A stretch of 64,000 bases of DNA from Amphimedon queenslandica (GCF_000090795.2 NW_003546483.1:83050-147049); one strand, 5' to 3'. Positions 11,501-25,700 are shown, counted from the first letter of the stretch. Made by a program: numbers and translations. Notes: a model not told the origin generated them from the letters alone.

Positions 11501-12281
11501 TCAGCACTGCTCTTTGCTACAGAATGGACGTGTCTCACGGTAGCAGTGGCTATCTGTACAACTCTATCAATGACAAAACTTCCTTCAGTGTCAATGTAAA
11601 CAGAATGCCCTCCACAGCCACCAAATGGTTCAGGCAGCGTAGCATCTATAGCTAACTGAATACTAGAGAGAGAGAAAGAAAGAATACTAAGAATCGTAAC
11701 TCAAAAAATGAAAAATTTTAAACCAATATATAGAAAGAAAGAATACAAAAATTGGTAACTCAACCAATATATACCAGAGTATTGAGGATAAATGTATGTT
11801 ATAATAGAAATTTAGTACATAGATCTACACGTCAACTTTTTCTAAGCCATAAAAAATTCTTAAAACCCACCTCAATTGGGTTTTCCCGATACCCGGAGAA
11901 CCACAAAACTCTGTAATTTTACCGACCGGTACTCCTCCACCCAACATGCCATCGATACCAGCTGAAAACGTTACGATATGATCAAGATCTTGTTCAATAC
12001 TCAACAGTTCGAGTGCAGTGCAGCCTTCATTCTTAGCACTGCCTACAACTTGCAAGGAACTGCCTGGTACCTCTGGAGAACTCAGCGTTGAGCTATGAGG
12101 TCCTTTCATCATTTCCATAGACGATGCATCTAATAATAGATGAACTGACACATAAATTATTTGTTATTAGTTCTTAATAGTTCAACTTATAATGATATGG
12201 ACCTGCCCATATTAATTAATTAATAAGAATAATAATATCAGTAAAAATGTCTTCCTTCATACCTGCAGGGGTAATAGCCAT
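8552..12281 (-). CDS. RAD51C: RAD51C recombinase paralog
   Basis: Exons recognised: 12263-12281 (MAITPA), 11871-12129, 11496-11662, 10833-10867, 9203-9334, 9082-9151, 8786-8907, 8552-8719. The protein has the RAD51C block CTALELL, then LGGGVPVGK and Walker [11 protein letters not shown], then PEPFGG and [14 protein letters not shown], Walker B LIVVDSI, the [10 protein letters not shown] block, and the [10 protein letters not shown] / LYKSPSHPE tail. A basic RPPSKRHC near the C-terminus suits the nuclear signal known in RAD51C. RAD51C acts in the BCDX2 and CX3 complexes in homologous recombination. About 30 residues expected between the fourth and fifth listed exons (the FRC/ELLAQ region of the family) were not placed, so an exon in 9340-10830 is missing from this model. 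The N-terminal region is short. Confidence 0.88.
10493..10531. repeat. 11-bp tandem repeat (TGTATCAATAC)
   Basis: Three full copies and a partial copy of TGTATCAATAC in a RAD51C intron. Confidence 0.8.
10895..11462 (-). repeat. Intronic palindromic repeat array in RAD51C
   Basis: About three units of the dispersed family with a CCTGTACTATAGTACAG palindrome. Palindromes lie near 11088 and 11274, and a decayed one (CCCTGTACTTA) near 11450, so the first spacing is about 186 bp. Orientation is opposite to the array at 37.3 kb: the CATAAGTACATGTATATG segment follows rather than precedes the matching blocks. Confidence 0.85.
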
Positions 12282-12377
12282 CCTTACATTATAATAGCAG
12301 CAAGATCAGTACACAATCATAGCTTGAGATCTCGCTAAAACCTCCTCAACAGTCACCTGGAAACATTGAGATGGTAT

Positions 12378-12417
12378 CACGTGCACCTGTTTATTCACCC
12401 ACGTGAAACCACGTGGG
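12378..12417. promoter_or_regulatory. Cluster of three CACGTG E-boxes upstream of RAD51C
   Basis: CACGTG at 12378-12383, then an inverted pair CCCACGTG (12398-12405) and CACGTGGG (12410-12417) separated by AAAC. The cluster lies 97-136 bp upstream of the RAD51C ATG. E-boxes of this type bind bHLH-Zip factors (MYC/MAX, USF). Function here is inferred from sequence and position only. Confidence 0.5.
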
Positions 12418-12526
12418 CAATTAGCTGAACAGGAAGAATGGAAATTTATTACACAGAAATAATTCATATTTATTAATAAAAAATTATTACAAGCATAGCA
12501 TTAAAACAGCAGTTCATCACACAATG

Positions 12527-14401
12527 TTTGGCTTAGTTTGGTTAAACAATGCCTTCATATCCAGCGTCACAAACTGTCTGTCATAAGCATTGGGAGGCCC
12601 AGACTCATTGCTGCCTTTAGCATTGCTCACATACATCTTGGAACTCTACATAAAATTTTTGAACAAAAGTAGCATAAATTTATATAATCTCTAATACTTT
12701 TAAAGTACCTCAAAATCATAAACAACAGCTTGAAGATCACCGGTTTGAACTTTACCCACCAAATTGATGACAGTTTCTGCACTCATGTTACCATGGGAAT
12801 TACGCAATTGGCTGTTCCAGCAGCCCAAATGTACGCCCCAATAAACAATATCTAATTAATGATGATTATTATGATATATTATTGTGGACAACAGTTGCAC
12901 CTTTTAATGCATAATTGTCAATGCAAGACTGGTCGCAATGCTCTTTCATGAAGCGGGATGGGTCAATTTTAGTGACATTGCTATCATCATAAACCTATAG
13001 AAAGGACAATTATGAATTCAATGACACTTTTAGTGGTCAAAATCCTTACATTAGCTGTGGAATATGAATATTCAAACAATCGAAATCTTTCTTCCTGTCC
13101 ATCACCAACTCCAAGCCAAATTGAGCATGTTCTATGAGCATTTTGTATCCTCCTATAGCATCATGTATTAGGGTAAGTATAACAAGTATATAATACCGTA
13201 TTGATTGTTCAAGTGATTCATCAAATTGGAGCACATCTCTCATGAGAAAGTTGAAAGGGATTCCACTCCTTGACTCCTGTCCCAGTGGTACATCAGAGTG
13301 CTTCTCAGATACTCCAAGGCCACTGGAAGACATTCCTAGAACACATTTAAAAGCAGAAGCAAGGCATCATATTAATACCTGAAATGGTAGTCAGCCAACC
13401 AGACCAGCCAACATTAGCAAAGGCATGACCATTGTCAGGATGATATATGACTACTGTTGGATAATCCTGAAGAGGTCCATTCACATCCCAGTCTAATGCA
13501 CGAAGCTATTGAACTCAAAGTTGATATACTTAAGATAAACTCATTCTTATACCTGTGTCAATCCTGATTTGCTACTCAATGAATCTCCCCATGCCCCAAG
13601 CATAGAGCAACCAGCCTAGCACATAAAATTATAATGAGCACAAGCCATGAGCACGTGCATTATACCTTGACTAGTTCTGGTAGCATGTGAATGCGGATCA
13701 CCATGTTATAGTCCATTTCAGCACCATCAGCCAAACCTTTCATCTCATCATAAAAATATTGGGCAGTGTACGGCCTAAAGTGAATGGCATTAAGCAAAAT
13801 GGTAAAGCAGTTAGAAAGTAAAAATGCTAATAACTTTCATACACTTATCTTATCTACCTGCTAGATACTAGAAGTGAGTAGTGTTATGCTAGCTTGTTGT
13901 TACAATTAATATATTAATGACAATCTCTCCCTATACTTACTTTGTAAGAAGGTATGTTCCCTCCAATGCTTCATTAATTCCAACTTTAGCTACCTCATCT
14001 TTGACAACCTGTGGCAATCCTTTAAGATACACTTCCAATTCCTCATCCACGTGTTTCAAGAAAGCTGGCAGCAGAGATTGGATTTGAGGCTTAAGAAGGA
14101 CACCATGAGCGTATCCCATGTCATAAGGACTGCCATAGACATGCAACACTAAAAGAAATACTCAATATCAACTCACAGTCCCTCTCTTTTTCCTCCTCTG
14201 TCTCTTTCTCTGCTCTTTCATACCAAATATTTGATCATCTCCATCTCCAGCAGTGTACAAGCTACCGTTAGCTACTTCTTTGACTTTGACCAGGTCCCCA
14301 CTCCAAGGTACAAGGTTATTGAACGTTCCATGACATTCATCATCAGCACGAACAGCTCTATTGGCTAGCAGGATAGTTAGAAAGAGTGCTACAACCTTCA
14401 T
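12527..14401 (-). CDS. Secreted peptidase C45-type Ntn hydrolase (acyltransferase / acid-ceramidase-like fold)
   Basis: About ten short exons: 14224-14401, 13941-14148, 13666-13774, 13553-13615, then blocks near 13380-13506, 13196-13335, 13048-13156, 12902-12994, 12709-12848 and 12527-12640. Start is the ATG at 14401, giving a signal peptide (MKVVALFLTILLANRAVRA). The mature part carries GSPYDMGYAHG, the family block before the nucleophile, then AGCSMLGAWGD, where the Cys is the predicted N-terminal nucleophile after autocleavage, then LRALDWDVNG and RTCSIWLGVGDG. These are hallmarks of family C45 (penicillin acyltransferase-like) hydrolases, which in eukaryotes are secreted or lysosomal amidases of mostly unknown substrate. 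Substrate cannot be inferred. A GTGGGCTGGGC box lies about 20 bp upstream of the ATG. Confidence 0.8.
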
Positions 14402-14595
14402 TTTTAAGGTCAAAAATGAGCCCAGCCCACTCTAATAGTATGCATTTATGCATTAAAAATATTCATATCACTTCCTTCATAGTAAAAAGAACACAAAAAG
14501 AATTATAATACGAAAAATATGATTCGCTATAGACTATTTGCTTAGGCTTAATGTCAAAATATTACAGCTTCTTAAAAAAATTAATTAGATCTAAA

Positions 14596-16700
14596 CTATG
14601 ATGTGATTTCTTGAATTGTAGAATGATTATATGAATTGAAAAAATCTCTCCACTCCTTAACATATTTTAACAAAGTTGTATTGCCTATTTAAATACAAAG
14701 AAGTACATGTCACAGCTATTATACTAATGCAATAACTCACTGATTATAATCAGCCCATGCTTAGCACGTGTAATCCCTACATTCATTTGATTCGTGTCAG
14801 TCAGAAATCCAATATTCTCCATTCTCCATTTCCTATCATCTTGAACAAATCTGCGATCTTTTATTTCATCATGTGGTAGCGTCCTCACTGTTGTCAATAT
14901 TACAATATCATGCTCATCTCCTATTTGAAATTAAGCATTTAATGAACAACACATCAATGACCATGCATGCAGTATCTACATCATGCTCATGCATGTTAGA
15001 TAGCAAACCTTGACTCTCAACAATTGTGGTAACTTTAATTCCAGTTAATGCATTCTTTGTAGCTGAATTTTCCTCTATCATCGTCTTAAGTAATTCCTTC
15101 TGACCAGCATATGGAGTCAATACCGCAATACTAGAGCATGGCACTCGATATTTATTATGTAACTTCTTTATGACATTCAACTATTAACAAAAATTAAGGT
15201 AAAACATAAATAAAAAGCCTGCAACAAAACAATTCATTGTAACTTACAACTACATCTGCTTCTCTTTTGTTTACTTTTGAGTGAATATCAAATTTTCCGG
15301 AAAAGGGTTGCTCAGAAGATAGCAGGTCATCATTTTCTTCCCCTTTAATATCATACACTGCAATACGGCAGTCATCTTGCCAGAAGGCAGCCATTGAAGA
15401 CAGCCATGGTGGTGGATTTTTATTAACACTTGGGTCTGTTTCCAGCATACCATCATAAAATAACTCAGAAGGAGGATCACAAATGGTTTTATGCTACAAT
15501 GAAGTTAATGATGATAATTATTAAAGGCCTTTCACTCACCATGCGATACTGTACTTTTAATTGAATAAGGTATCTCTCAAATCTGGGTCTAATGGCATAT
15601 CTTTCAAACAGTGATTTACTCAGTCCATTTTCCCTAGCAGGATGAAAGTTGATGATTGGTTGTAGTTGCATATGATCTCCTATCAATACTACATGGTCAC
15701 AGAGACTAGCTGCTGCTATTGTCTCTGGTTCTTGAGCCATACCACATTCATCAATAATGCAATGAGATATTCTCAAGCTTTTTGCCAAAAGGAGTAGTCT
15801 TTTGCTGCAGCTTTCATTACAAGTGCAAAGGATAATATCATATTCATCAGATAAGACTTTTTCCTCTGCTTCCATGATCAAATCTTTATAACTACAAAAG
15901 AAATAATTATAAAGGATATAGTCCATCAACTAATACATGATGCAGTAAATTACCTATTACGTTCAGATAATGATGCTATGATTTTTTTGTTAAAAAGTTT
16001 CAAAAACTTGGAACGCATTTCTTCAATTTCTGCATTTTCTTCTCTAATCTTGAAGTGTAATGAATCTTCCCTTAGCTCACGTAGACAACGTCCTTCAACA
16101 GGTTCAGGTATTTTTGTATCAAACTGACTCAAATTATGAAAGGGATTGGGGTAGTCATTTCTTTCATGAGTACGACCGTATAAACGAATCAACTTTAACT
16201 TTTTGTGATTCAACTTCTCTAGCCTTATATTGAGTTCACGGAGTTTTTCTAAAAAAAAAATCATTAGAATTGTCATTGTATTGTTACTGGCCCATACTAT
16301 GAACGACATCAACAGCTTTGTTGGATGGGCAACAGTATAATACACTTTTATTAACAAGCTTTGCATTTGTCTTAGAAAAAGCATAAGCCAGATGAGCTCC
16401 AACAACACTTTTTCCAGTCCCTAGGTAATTATAATTAAATTTGAATTAATAAATCACTGAATTACAATACCTGGTGGACCTTGAATTAAAGAGAAATTAT
16501 GTTTCATTGCAAACTCTATTGCTTCTACTTGTTCTTTATTGAGATCAACACTTTCATCATTCCATAATTTCAATGCAAAGGGATCATCTCTCAACCATGC
16601 TGTATCATTATCTATAGAAAATGTAAAAATAAGTGATTAAAAGTCAAAGAAGTAATTACAGACAACCAATACTTTTTGATTTGCTCAACTGAAGATTGCC
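14596..16700 (-). other. Helicase module 3 (C-terminal) of the HELZ2-like gene
   Basis: Intact SF1/UPF1-like motifs: Walker A GPPGTGKS (split by an intron near 16430-16470), motif II IIDECGMAQEPET, motif III IGDHMQLQP, a KVQYRM block, ESQGDEHDIVILTTVR (motif V) and MNVGITRAKHGL (motif VI with the arginine). The last exon (about 14596-14690) encodes GNTTLLKYVKEWRDFF and ends at TAG. An intron of only 49 bp lies at 16249-16297. Of the three modules this has the most canonical motifs. Confidence 0.85.
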
Positions 16701-19700
16701 AACAGCTATATCTTTAGCAAGTTTAGGCCAAGATTCATAATAAGTCAATCGCTGAAAGACACGCCTAAATTAAGATAAAATACAAAAAAGATGCAAATTA
16801 AATGTAGCATTAACATACGTGAAGGAGACTTGCATTTCAATAATTTGCAAATCACACAAAAAGCTAGATAAATGATCTTTCACATTCCAAGGTATCCAGC
16901 AAGGACTTCCCATAGACTTCATTGATATTGTAAGTGGAGACTTTACTCCTTTAGAATCTTCTTTGCTTTCCATATCAGTAACAACAAAATGATACACTGC
17001 TTGCCATTGCTTTTCAGGCACTTCATATCTTGCACACACAAAATAACCAACAGAAATGTGTATATAATTAAGAATATCTAATTTATTTTCATCAATAACG
17101 AAAGAAATTTCTTCATCAGTCACTGGCTCATAATGCTCAACATCTACTAAATTACTAACAAGATTCAACTGAGGCCATTTAAGATTAACATTTTTAAGGA
17201 AGCAGACACTGTTTTTGTGTGAGTTTTTCACACCCTCACAAGCAGCCTCAGCTACCATTACCTTGCTCCACAATTTAAAATATTGTTTCATGGAATTATA
17301 GTGTTCCTTAGAAGCTTGGGAAAGCTGAGAGTCTGAAAAACTTAAAGAAGGATGACGATTGTGTTGTAGGCAAACTTGAAAACCTGGAGCTATTTCCATT
17401 AATTGGAGGCAAGGAGTGGGGAATAAATCTCTCAGTGACTTGCCTATTTTCACTGTTAGCTCTTCCCCTGGATTAAAAGAACGCTTGACATCAAATATTA
17501 CAACTGGACTGTCTAGCAATGACTGAGGTTGAGTACAAGTTTCATCATTTGAATTAATTTTTGGTAACTTTTTGATTACTGATTTAATAGAGTCAATAGA
17601 TTCTGACTTGACGCAGTCTTGCATTTCTTTCCATAATTGAAAATCAATCTTATGCATTTTCGATGGTACTGATGCCTTGTATGTGGCATACTTCATTTGT
17701 TGTTCATCTTTACTTTCTGTGTTTGATGGTAAATATTCAAAAGCTACAGCATTAATGTGACAAAAGTCTTTTGGAAAACTTTCCGCTGATTCATTTTCAT
17801 CAAAACTACCACAGGCTTGATCTGATTCTTGAGACTCAATAAACTGCATAATATTACCACTAATGCTAACTTTACCACTTAGTGTAGCTGAGATGAAGCG
17901 CCAGGCAGGCTCCTCAATTCTTTCATAGCTACAAATGTTTAAATAAGAATATTCAAAGGTAGTATCAATTTCATTCAGTTTGTCTTGCTCACTAATAATT
18001 AGTTGAAACCTTCCCGGCTTCTTTTCATGATAGCACTTTGCAAGGAAGCCTTGATATTCAGACAAACTTCTTTCACACTTTTGAGTTTTTTCGGCTCTTT
18101 CAAGCGTGTGATCAACCTTCTGTGTAACTTTGATCCTATGGTTAAGCATCTGACAAATTTCCTCCAATTCTTCTGGTGTATAATTTATATCTGATCCTTC
18201 CATTAGTGCAATAACTATTCGCTGCACTAAAAGGTCAAAGTATCGCCTAATTGGTGATGTAAAATGGGCATAGGCTGGCAATTTCAAATTGTAGTGTGAA
18301 CGAGATATTATAGGATCATCATCAGGATCAATTTTAGCTATGTACTCTGCTGGTTGGTTTATTTGCTTAGCTACTGAGTGAGCCTGAGCTAACTGTGGGT
18401 ACAAAAAATCATTGGACAATACCCACAATAAAAGCTTAAGATTAGAAGATGAATAGGCTGAGCACAACAAAGATAAAGAGATGTTTGTCATGATGAAAGG
18501 TTGTGGTGTTTCTGCAGGAGGCTCTAGTGGAAACAGATAAGGATAACTAGAAGTAAATAATTCCTTAAAATTTTCTAATTTCTCTGGTAAAGGTGGTAAC
18601 TGCCTTCGAACCAGAGCCATATTCTCATGGCCGAGATGCATAACAAGATAGTCTGCTATTTTAGAATTAGCCCAAATCATCAACTCAGATATCAAGAATT
18701 TAGCTTGCCAAATTTCTCTATCAACCTTTTCATCAAAAGAAAATTTTCCCAAACGATCCTCGTGTAGTTTCTTTGCTACTTTGTATAAAAGGCTTAGAGT
18801 ATCCTTCATGTCTAATCCTGGCCTTGTTCCATTGGTAAGAGCAGCTTGCCTATTAAATTCATTAACTTGATCTTCTAAATCGGTATCTTGGAGTGGTTTA
18901 TCATCCAATAAGTTTTGAGCAGCTTCATATGTTAGTCTAGCTTGTGAAATGATTGAAGCCTTCCTAGGACCATCAGTGCCAACAGAACAGTCTATATTAA
19001 CTATTTCTCCATTTCTCACTACTACTTTGGCTGGTATAGTCAGTACAGAGTGTCTCGTGTTTGCATTCAAACTAAAGGAATTAGGTGTTGGAAGCATATG
19101 CATGGCATGAACTGACTTTCCTTTTTTCTTTGCTTCATTATCCAATGGACAGCCTTTAGAGATGGCACTAGCAACGTTACTAATGTGAACAGCTAATTCA
19201 TACGTGTCAGGTTCTGTGGAACAAGTTAAACTTAGGGCATCATCCATATTAATGGTATTTGGACCATCAATGGTAAAAGCTAATCCATAATGGCATAGTC
19301 CATCATCAATTGGAATCGGTTCAGGATAAACATCAGGCATAACTTTGTGGACGTCATAAGCTACTTTAAGTAATCTCTCGGTAAAGAAAAGATTAGATGT
19401 ACGAGGCAATGCCTCTATGACTGCTCCTAGAGGTCGGCTATAATTTGGAGACCAACCTAATATTTGTACTACAAACAAAAGATCACCAGCCAATTTGTGA
19501 GAAATTAGCTCTTTTATTTTTGGAAGCTCGTCACTGTCCATGTCTTTAAGCAAATGCAGTGATGAACTGGAGAATACAGAAATAAAGCATTTCTCTGTAA
19601 CATTTTGTTCATAGTAAGATATTACAATTTTAGGAATTAGATTAACAATGCTTGGTACTGACTTGTCAAGTGGAATGAAATGTATATGTGAGAATCGGTC

Positions 19701-22700
19701 ACTTCTGCAGATAAACCTTGATTGATGTCTGGATTTTGCTATTGATGCAACTTTGCCACAACTTTGTTTTTCTTCGAAAGTTTTAACATGTACAATGTCT
19801 CCATCAAAGGCACAACGCCTGTGTGAGTTACGAACTAGTCTGATTGGTTTTCTTTCCAACCCTTTACAAGGAATCGCTTCAACTATTTGATTAGTTGACA
19901 CTTGTAATTTACATTCAATAGCAACAGAAGATACAGGCATTTCGTCATCATTAGCTATTTCTATCTCTTCATCACCTCCAAGAGTTTTCCATCTCATTGT
20001 TTCATCAAGTTTAATTTTGTGTTTCTTACTCTGACGCTTTTGGTGGAATACCTTTCTATATGAATCCATGATGCTATCAATGACACCATTTTCAATTTGT
20101 ATATCTTCTTCTGCTACTTCAGGAAATATCATATTTTGTAATTTATCTATAATACCATCCCTGTGAGTACAAGCTGCTACATCTGGTATAATAAAAGTTT
20201 TAAAAACAATGCACCTCTTTATGTACTCTTTCCAACACGAAGCCTCCTTGTTCATAAGTTTCTCCATTGTCAGTAAGAGGAATGGATTGCCAGCACATAC
20301 TACAAAAGATTTAGCACGTGTCAAAACAGTGTTAAACACAAATGGACTACAAGGGGTCTTTGTAGGAGTGAATGACTTCCCTGTTGCTGTTGTAGGTTCA
20401 GCAGTGCTAAGAAACACAGCTTCAAATTCTCGACCTATTTGAAAAGATGATCGATAGCATCAATCTAACTAGATCAAGACTCTACCTTGAATCATATCAA
20501 TTGTTAACACTTCAATGCTATCAGCATCAGCATTACTTGAGTACTCATTATTAGAGCTAATTTGTTTGAGAAACATTGACCTCTGTGGTATTGATAATCA
20601 AAACAATAAAGTCTAATATGTTTAATATTACCTGATTTGGAGTTGATGCTATAATACAAATATCTTTTAAGTTTCTTTCTTCTCGAGGCCCTTCCCCACG
20701 ATCCAAATACTTTGTTACTTCTTTTAGTAGCAGATCAACTTCTGTTTTAGAAGTGGAATTGTGTACTTCATGCTCTTCACTCAGGTTCGTACAGATAAAA
20801 TGAAAAGGATATCCAAGGCTAGCAGGTGAGCGAAGAGTAGTAGCTGTAGCTGATGTAAATAGCACAGAGTTATAAAAAAGATAAGAAGGAAGAGATAGTA
20901 TGGTAGGATGACATCTGTAATTAGTTAAAAGTGTAGCACAATGACTGGCAGATGCATCAGTCTTTCTATAGACTCCATGAAGCCTCTCCAGCAATGACAC
21001 ACTTAAACCATTATGTATAGCTGCTTCTCCTAATACTATTAGTGATGGGCCAACCTATAACAAAGTATAATACAAAAACATCAATAATTATTGAACAATT
21101 CAGTTACTTGTTTGTGGTCTCCAGCAATAATGATTCTTGTGTTACTGTCTGCCAAGCATAAAGGGATTATTGATTCTGGCTCCCTTGCCTGAGCTCCTTC
21201 ATCTAACAGAATATGAGAGAAGCAACCTTTGTGGACGTTATGATTTCCATGTAGCAAGTTAAATGAAGTAGAAAATGTGGTAACAATCAACCGATCATGA
21301 CGCTTATTAAAATAAAAATCTCTCGCATCTTCATAAAAGTCTTGACAACCGGGAGGCATTCTGTATTGCGACTTTGAGGGGACAAGACGAACAGCATTAA
21401 CATTCCAGCCACAATTCTTCATTTTAAAAAAATAATTCGTAATAAATGTATCAGCACAGTGTTGGTGATGAGTGCATATAAGTACACAATTTGATTGATT
21501 GTCTCTCAGTATTTGATAAGCAGCTCTAGCTAGTAATCGTGTTTTACCAGTACCAAATGATCCAATGACTAAAACTGGTGCCTTGCCTACCTGACAACTC
21601 ATAATTAATTTTAAAGCTTCCATTTGTAAATTAAAAGAGCCTTCATCAAGTTCAATTATATGGTTTAGAGAATTAGCTGGTTGTGGCAAGTTCGGTTTGT
21701 CATCACTGTTAGTGAAATCTGATACATAAGCTGGAATGAGTCTATTTATAGTCGCTGGACTTAAGTTTTCAAGTGCTTTACAAAGGCGATCAAAGTACCA
21801 TCTTTTTAGAACAAAACTAATAGCTACATTTGAAAAATCTCCTTCATGCTCCTCCAATTCCTCCATTTCTTTAATAACTTTTGACAACTCACTTTGGGTG
21901 AATGCAATTATAAGTGATTCATTCTTCCAAAGATGATATCCACTAACAACTTCAGCCTTTACTATTACACCTGAAGGATAATGTAGTCTAACATTATCTG
22001 TCTCTGAGCTAGCTTGCTTAATATGTGATACCACATTTCCATTGAGATTTACACCATGTATTAGGCCATATCGTACATGAGCAGGGTTTTTATTGTATTT
22101 TAGATAGGGAACAAAGCCTGATTTAAAAATCTTTACATTATATTCTCCATCACATCTACAAATAAAAAACATGAAAATTTAATCACAACTGTTAAAAACT
22201 TTCTGAGAACAATTATTACATGCATATAAAAGCCAACTGCTAAAGTCATCAATAATTTCACATACCTTTCCCTTAATAAATGATAGTGCTCTTCTTCCTC
22301 GAGCTTAAGCAATAATTGAAACTTCTTTTTGTAGTTTTCTCTTGTAAGTGGAGCGTACAATAAAGCTTCATCAAATGACACTTGGTCAAAACTATTTTCT
22401 ACTTCTGCTATGATGCCTTCATTCTCTATATTAGCTCTTCCTTTCTTTTGATCACATAAAGGTGGGAAAGCCTCCCCTAAAGTCTATTACACACATAAAT
22501 ATTAAAATTAAAAAATTTTTAGACTAACATATTGTCGCCTATGTGTTTCTCCACCAGAATTTCTGCTCCTTGAGTTTCTTTTATCATTAAATTTGAATTG
22601 CTGTGACAACTTGGGAACTTTTACTACTGGATGTGGTGCTATAGAAACACTAGTCCTGTTATATTCAAATAATTAAGAATAAAAATCAATATTACCATTA

Positions 22701-25700
22701 CACAATGTGCATCACAAAATTCATAAAATTGGGATGTTTTTGAGCTACTTTAGTTTGCAAACATAACATTAAAAAATGAGTCATCAGAATCAGCGAGCAT
22801 ATAATAAAGGTATGAATATGCATTAGAATATGTAATAAAAATAAAAAATTTTTAAAGCAGTTTTTACTCAATCAGAATTTGCAATACACATAAAGTTATT
22901 CTCTAATGGAATCATGGTATTATAAGCATTATTGACATGCATCAGAGAATGTAAGAGAAATTGAGAAATTTTGAAGCATAGTCTTAGTAATAATAATATT
23001 AGTAGTCTTATAGTAATTTTAGGTAATATTTACCTTATGTCAGGACATTGAAGCACTGGTTTAGGATCAGCTGATAATGGTCTAGGATTATTAGGCATTA
23101 TTTCTTGGCTCACAACACCTTTCTTTTTTCTTTTTTTCTCCTGTCCGTGAGATGAGTTTATTTCAGGAGAAACAAGTAGTTTTAAAGAATCAGATGATTG
23201 CGAAATGTTTGAATGGATTGGAAGTACATCTAAATGAGTAGATCTACATGTACTTGAAGAAGTCTTTAAAGTGCCAGAATTATGTGTTGATTTACAATCA
23301 GAAGAAACACTTTGATTGGATGATGGTTTAGGATTGCTGGGCATTTTTTCTTGACCCACACCACCTTTCTTTTTACTTTTTTTCTTGCATTTGAGAGATG
23401 ATTCCCTTTTTGAAGAATCAAGTGCTTTTGATGAAGAAATGTCTGACTTTAAAGGACTCACTGATTTTGATAAAAATGAAAGGTTTGCAGGAACTTGAGA
23501 TGAATTAGTAGCTGAAGCAGTTGCAATAGAGTGAGTGTCAGAATCAGTATCACAACTGGAAGAAATACTAAGATCAGAACGAGGCCTAGAAGTTGAGTTA
23601 CTAGTCAATTGAAAGAGACTGCGCAAAAAAATAGATAGGAGAATGACACACATCATTATACACAGCAATATTTGGAAACAAAATTGTTGGAAGAATTCAG
23701 CTACTTCTAGTAATAGCTTTATCATTGTTGTCATTGGCCCACTTGATTCAAAATTGTTTGAAACATCAGATGGTGACACAGAGCTAGAAGACATGCTAAT
23801 AAAGTCTTCTTTTGACATTGAACAACCAGTACCTGTACTTGCATCTTTAGATGAACCACTTAGCAAGGTCACTGAGTTTGAAGGCATATTCCTATCATTC
23901 CTTGGTGCACAATTAGAAGGCATTACTGTAGTAGTCAATTGGTTTATTGAGTGTGAATGCACAGTAGAAGGAATATAACATACATCATTGCATCTTGTAC
24001 TTGAAAAGCTCTTATTTTCATTGACACCAGTAGCTATGTTACACTGCCCCAGCAATGGCCATTCATCTTCGTCTTCTTGCTTGGTTGAACAATCTGCTGC
24101 TTGATATTGAGTAATTGCATTGGTCACAGTATAATCAAGCTCCATTTCATCACAGTCAATGCTACTGTTTTCTGGGATTAACATTACTTTCCAAAATAGC
24201 TTCATAATTTCTAGAGAGGAAAACCATATCATGAATTCAAGAAAAGCTCTCACTTACTACTGCAGTTTTGAGTAATTAAAATACTCCCAAAATAATTTTG
24301 AATGCAAGGAAATGCTTGAAATAGGAACTCTGGAACAACAAAGGTACCATTATTAATACACCTATTAATAAATTCTTTCCAGCACCACATCGGTTTATCC
24401 ACTGTAGCTTCACACATCATCAGAACCAAAGGATTACCAACAGCCACTACAAGACACTTTGATTTAGTAATAGCTGTATGAAATACTGCAGGATGACAGA
24501 AGGACTTCAAAATATCCACTGGTTGATAAGAATCATCTAAATACTCATAAGTGCTCATGAAAAGCAATGTATATTGTTGATCTAAAATGTAAAAATATGA
24601 GAAAAAATGAATTGAAAAAATTGTACTAGTTTATCATAAATATATAGGATAATAGGATCTCATACTTGGTAAGTCATTAATTCCATAGACGTTTAATCCT
24701 TTCAAACAAGAATAATTTTCATCCTCACAAATAATACTCTCGATCTTAGCTATCTACAGTACTGAGTGGTAAAATTATTTTTCTTTATTAAAATATACCT
24801 GGTTAAAACTTGCAGAAATGACACAAAACTCAGTCAATGAATAAATTTTATCATTTAAAACCTTCTTCACTTCATCAAGTATTAAAAACGACTCGCAAAA
24901 ACTCATTGATGATAAATCATTAAAACTGGAACAAACAAACTTCAATGGATAAGAATCAGTCATTGCTAAACTACAGGACACCAGTCTTGACTCATAGAAT
25001 ATATGGGATGACAGATTCAGTATATCCTTGTGACATTGGTAATTGCATCTTAGTAAAACAATAAATTTTTTGGCAGCTTCTCCAAGTTCAAGGTAATGTG
25101 AATATAATCTTTGAAAAAGGGATTCACCAAGCCCATACTCCTGAGGTTCATCACCTGTGACTGATATTTTTGGTCCAGCCTATAAATGAAATTCATGAAA
25201 ATTATAGATCAATTTTTGAACAAGTAAAAAAAATTGTGTAAAAAATCCAATCTGGATTGAAATAAGCTCAAATTTTTTACACATCATAAGTACTTGTATA
25301 TGCATCAGAAAAAAATTATTAAAATGGAGAATTCTCCCCTTGTAATTTTTAACAAAATTTGGCTTGATTTTTGAGCAACTTTAAAAAATTGTAAAAAAAT
25401 CCAAGTTTGATTGGAAACTTGCTACACAACATGAGAACATGTATAATATGCATTAGAAAAATAAAAAAAAAATAAAAAAGTTATTTTTTGCCTTTTTTTA
25501 AATTCAGGTAAAGACCGTGTACTATTGTACAGAGTTTTGTTTTCATTACACTAGTACTATGAAATTTTTGCTGCTAGCATTACCCATGTCTGACGTATGC
25601 ATGCACTGTAAGTGTAGAGATTCATACCTGATGTAGTTCTCCAGCAATTACTAGATGTGTGTCCTTATTTGCTAAAAGAAGAGGAGCAAGCGTATCTATT

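Noticed and set aside
22133-22381. Start of a separate helicase 2 gene at a GTG (22381)
   Set aside because: GTG is not a normal eukaryotic start, and in-phase upstream exons connect it to the linker.
23643-23978. Plus-strand open frame opposite the helicase linker
   Set aside because: Lies antisense to a phase-consistent exon and has no recognisable domain or start context.
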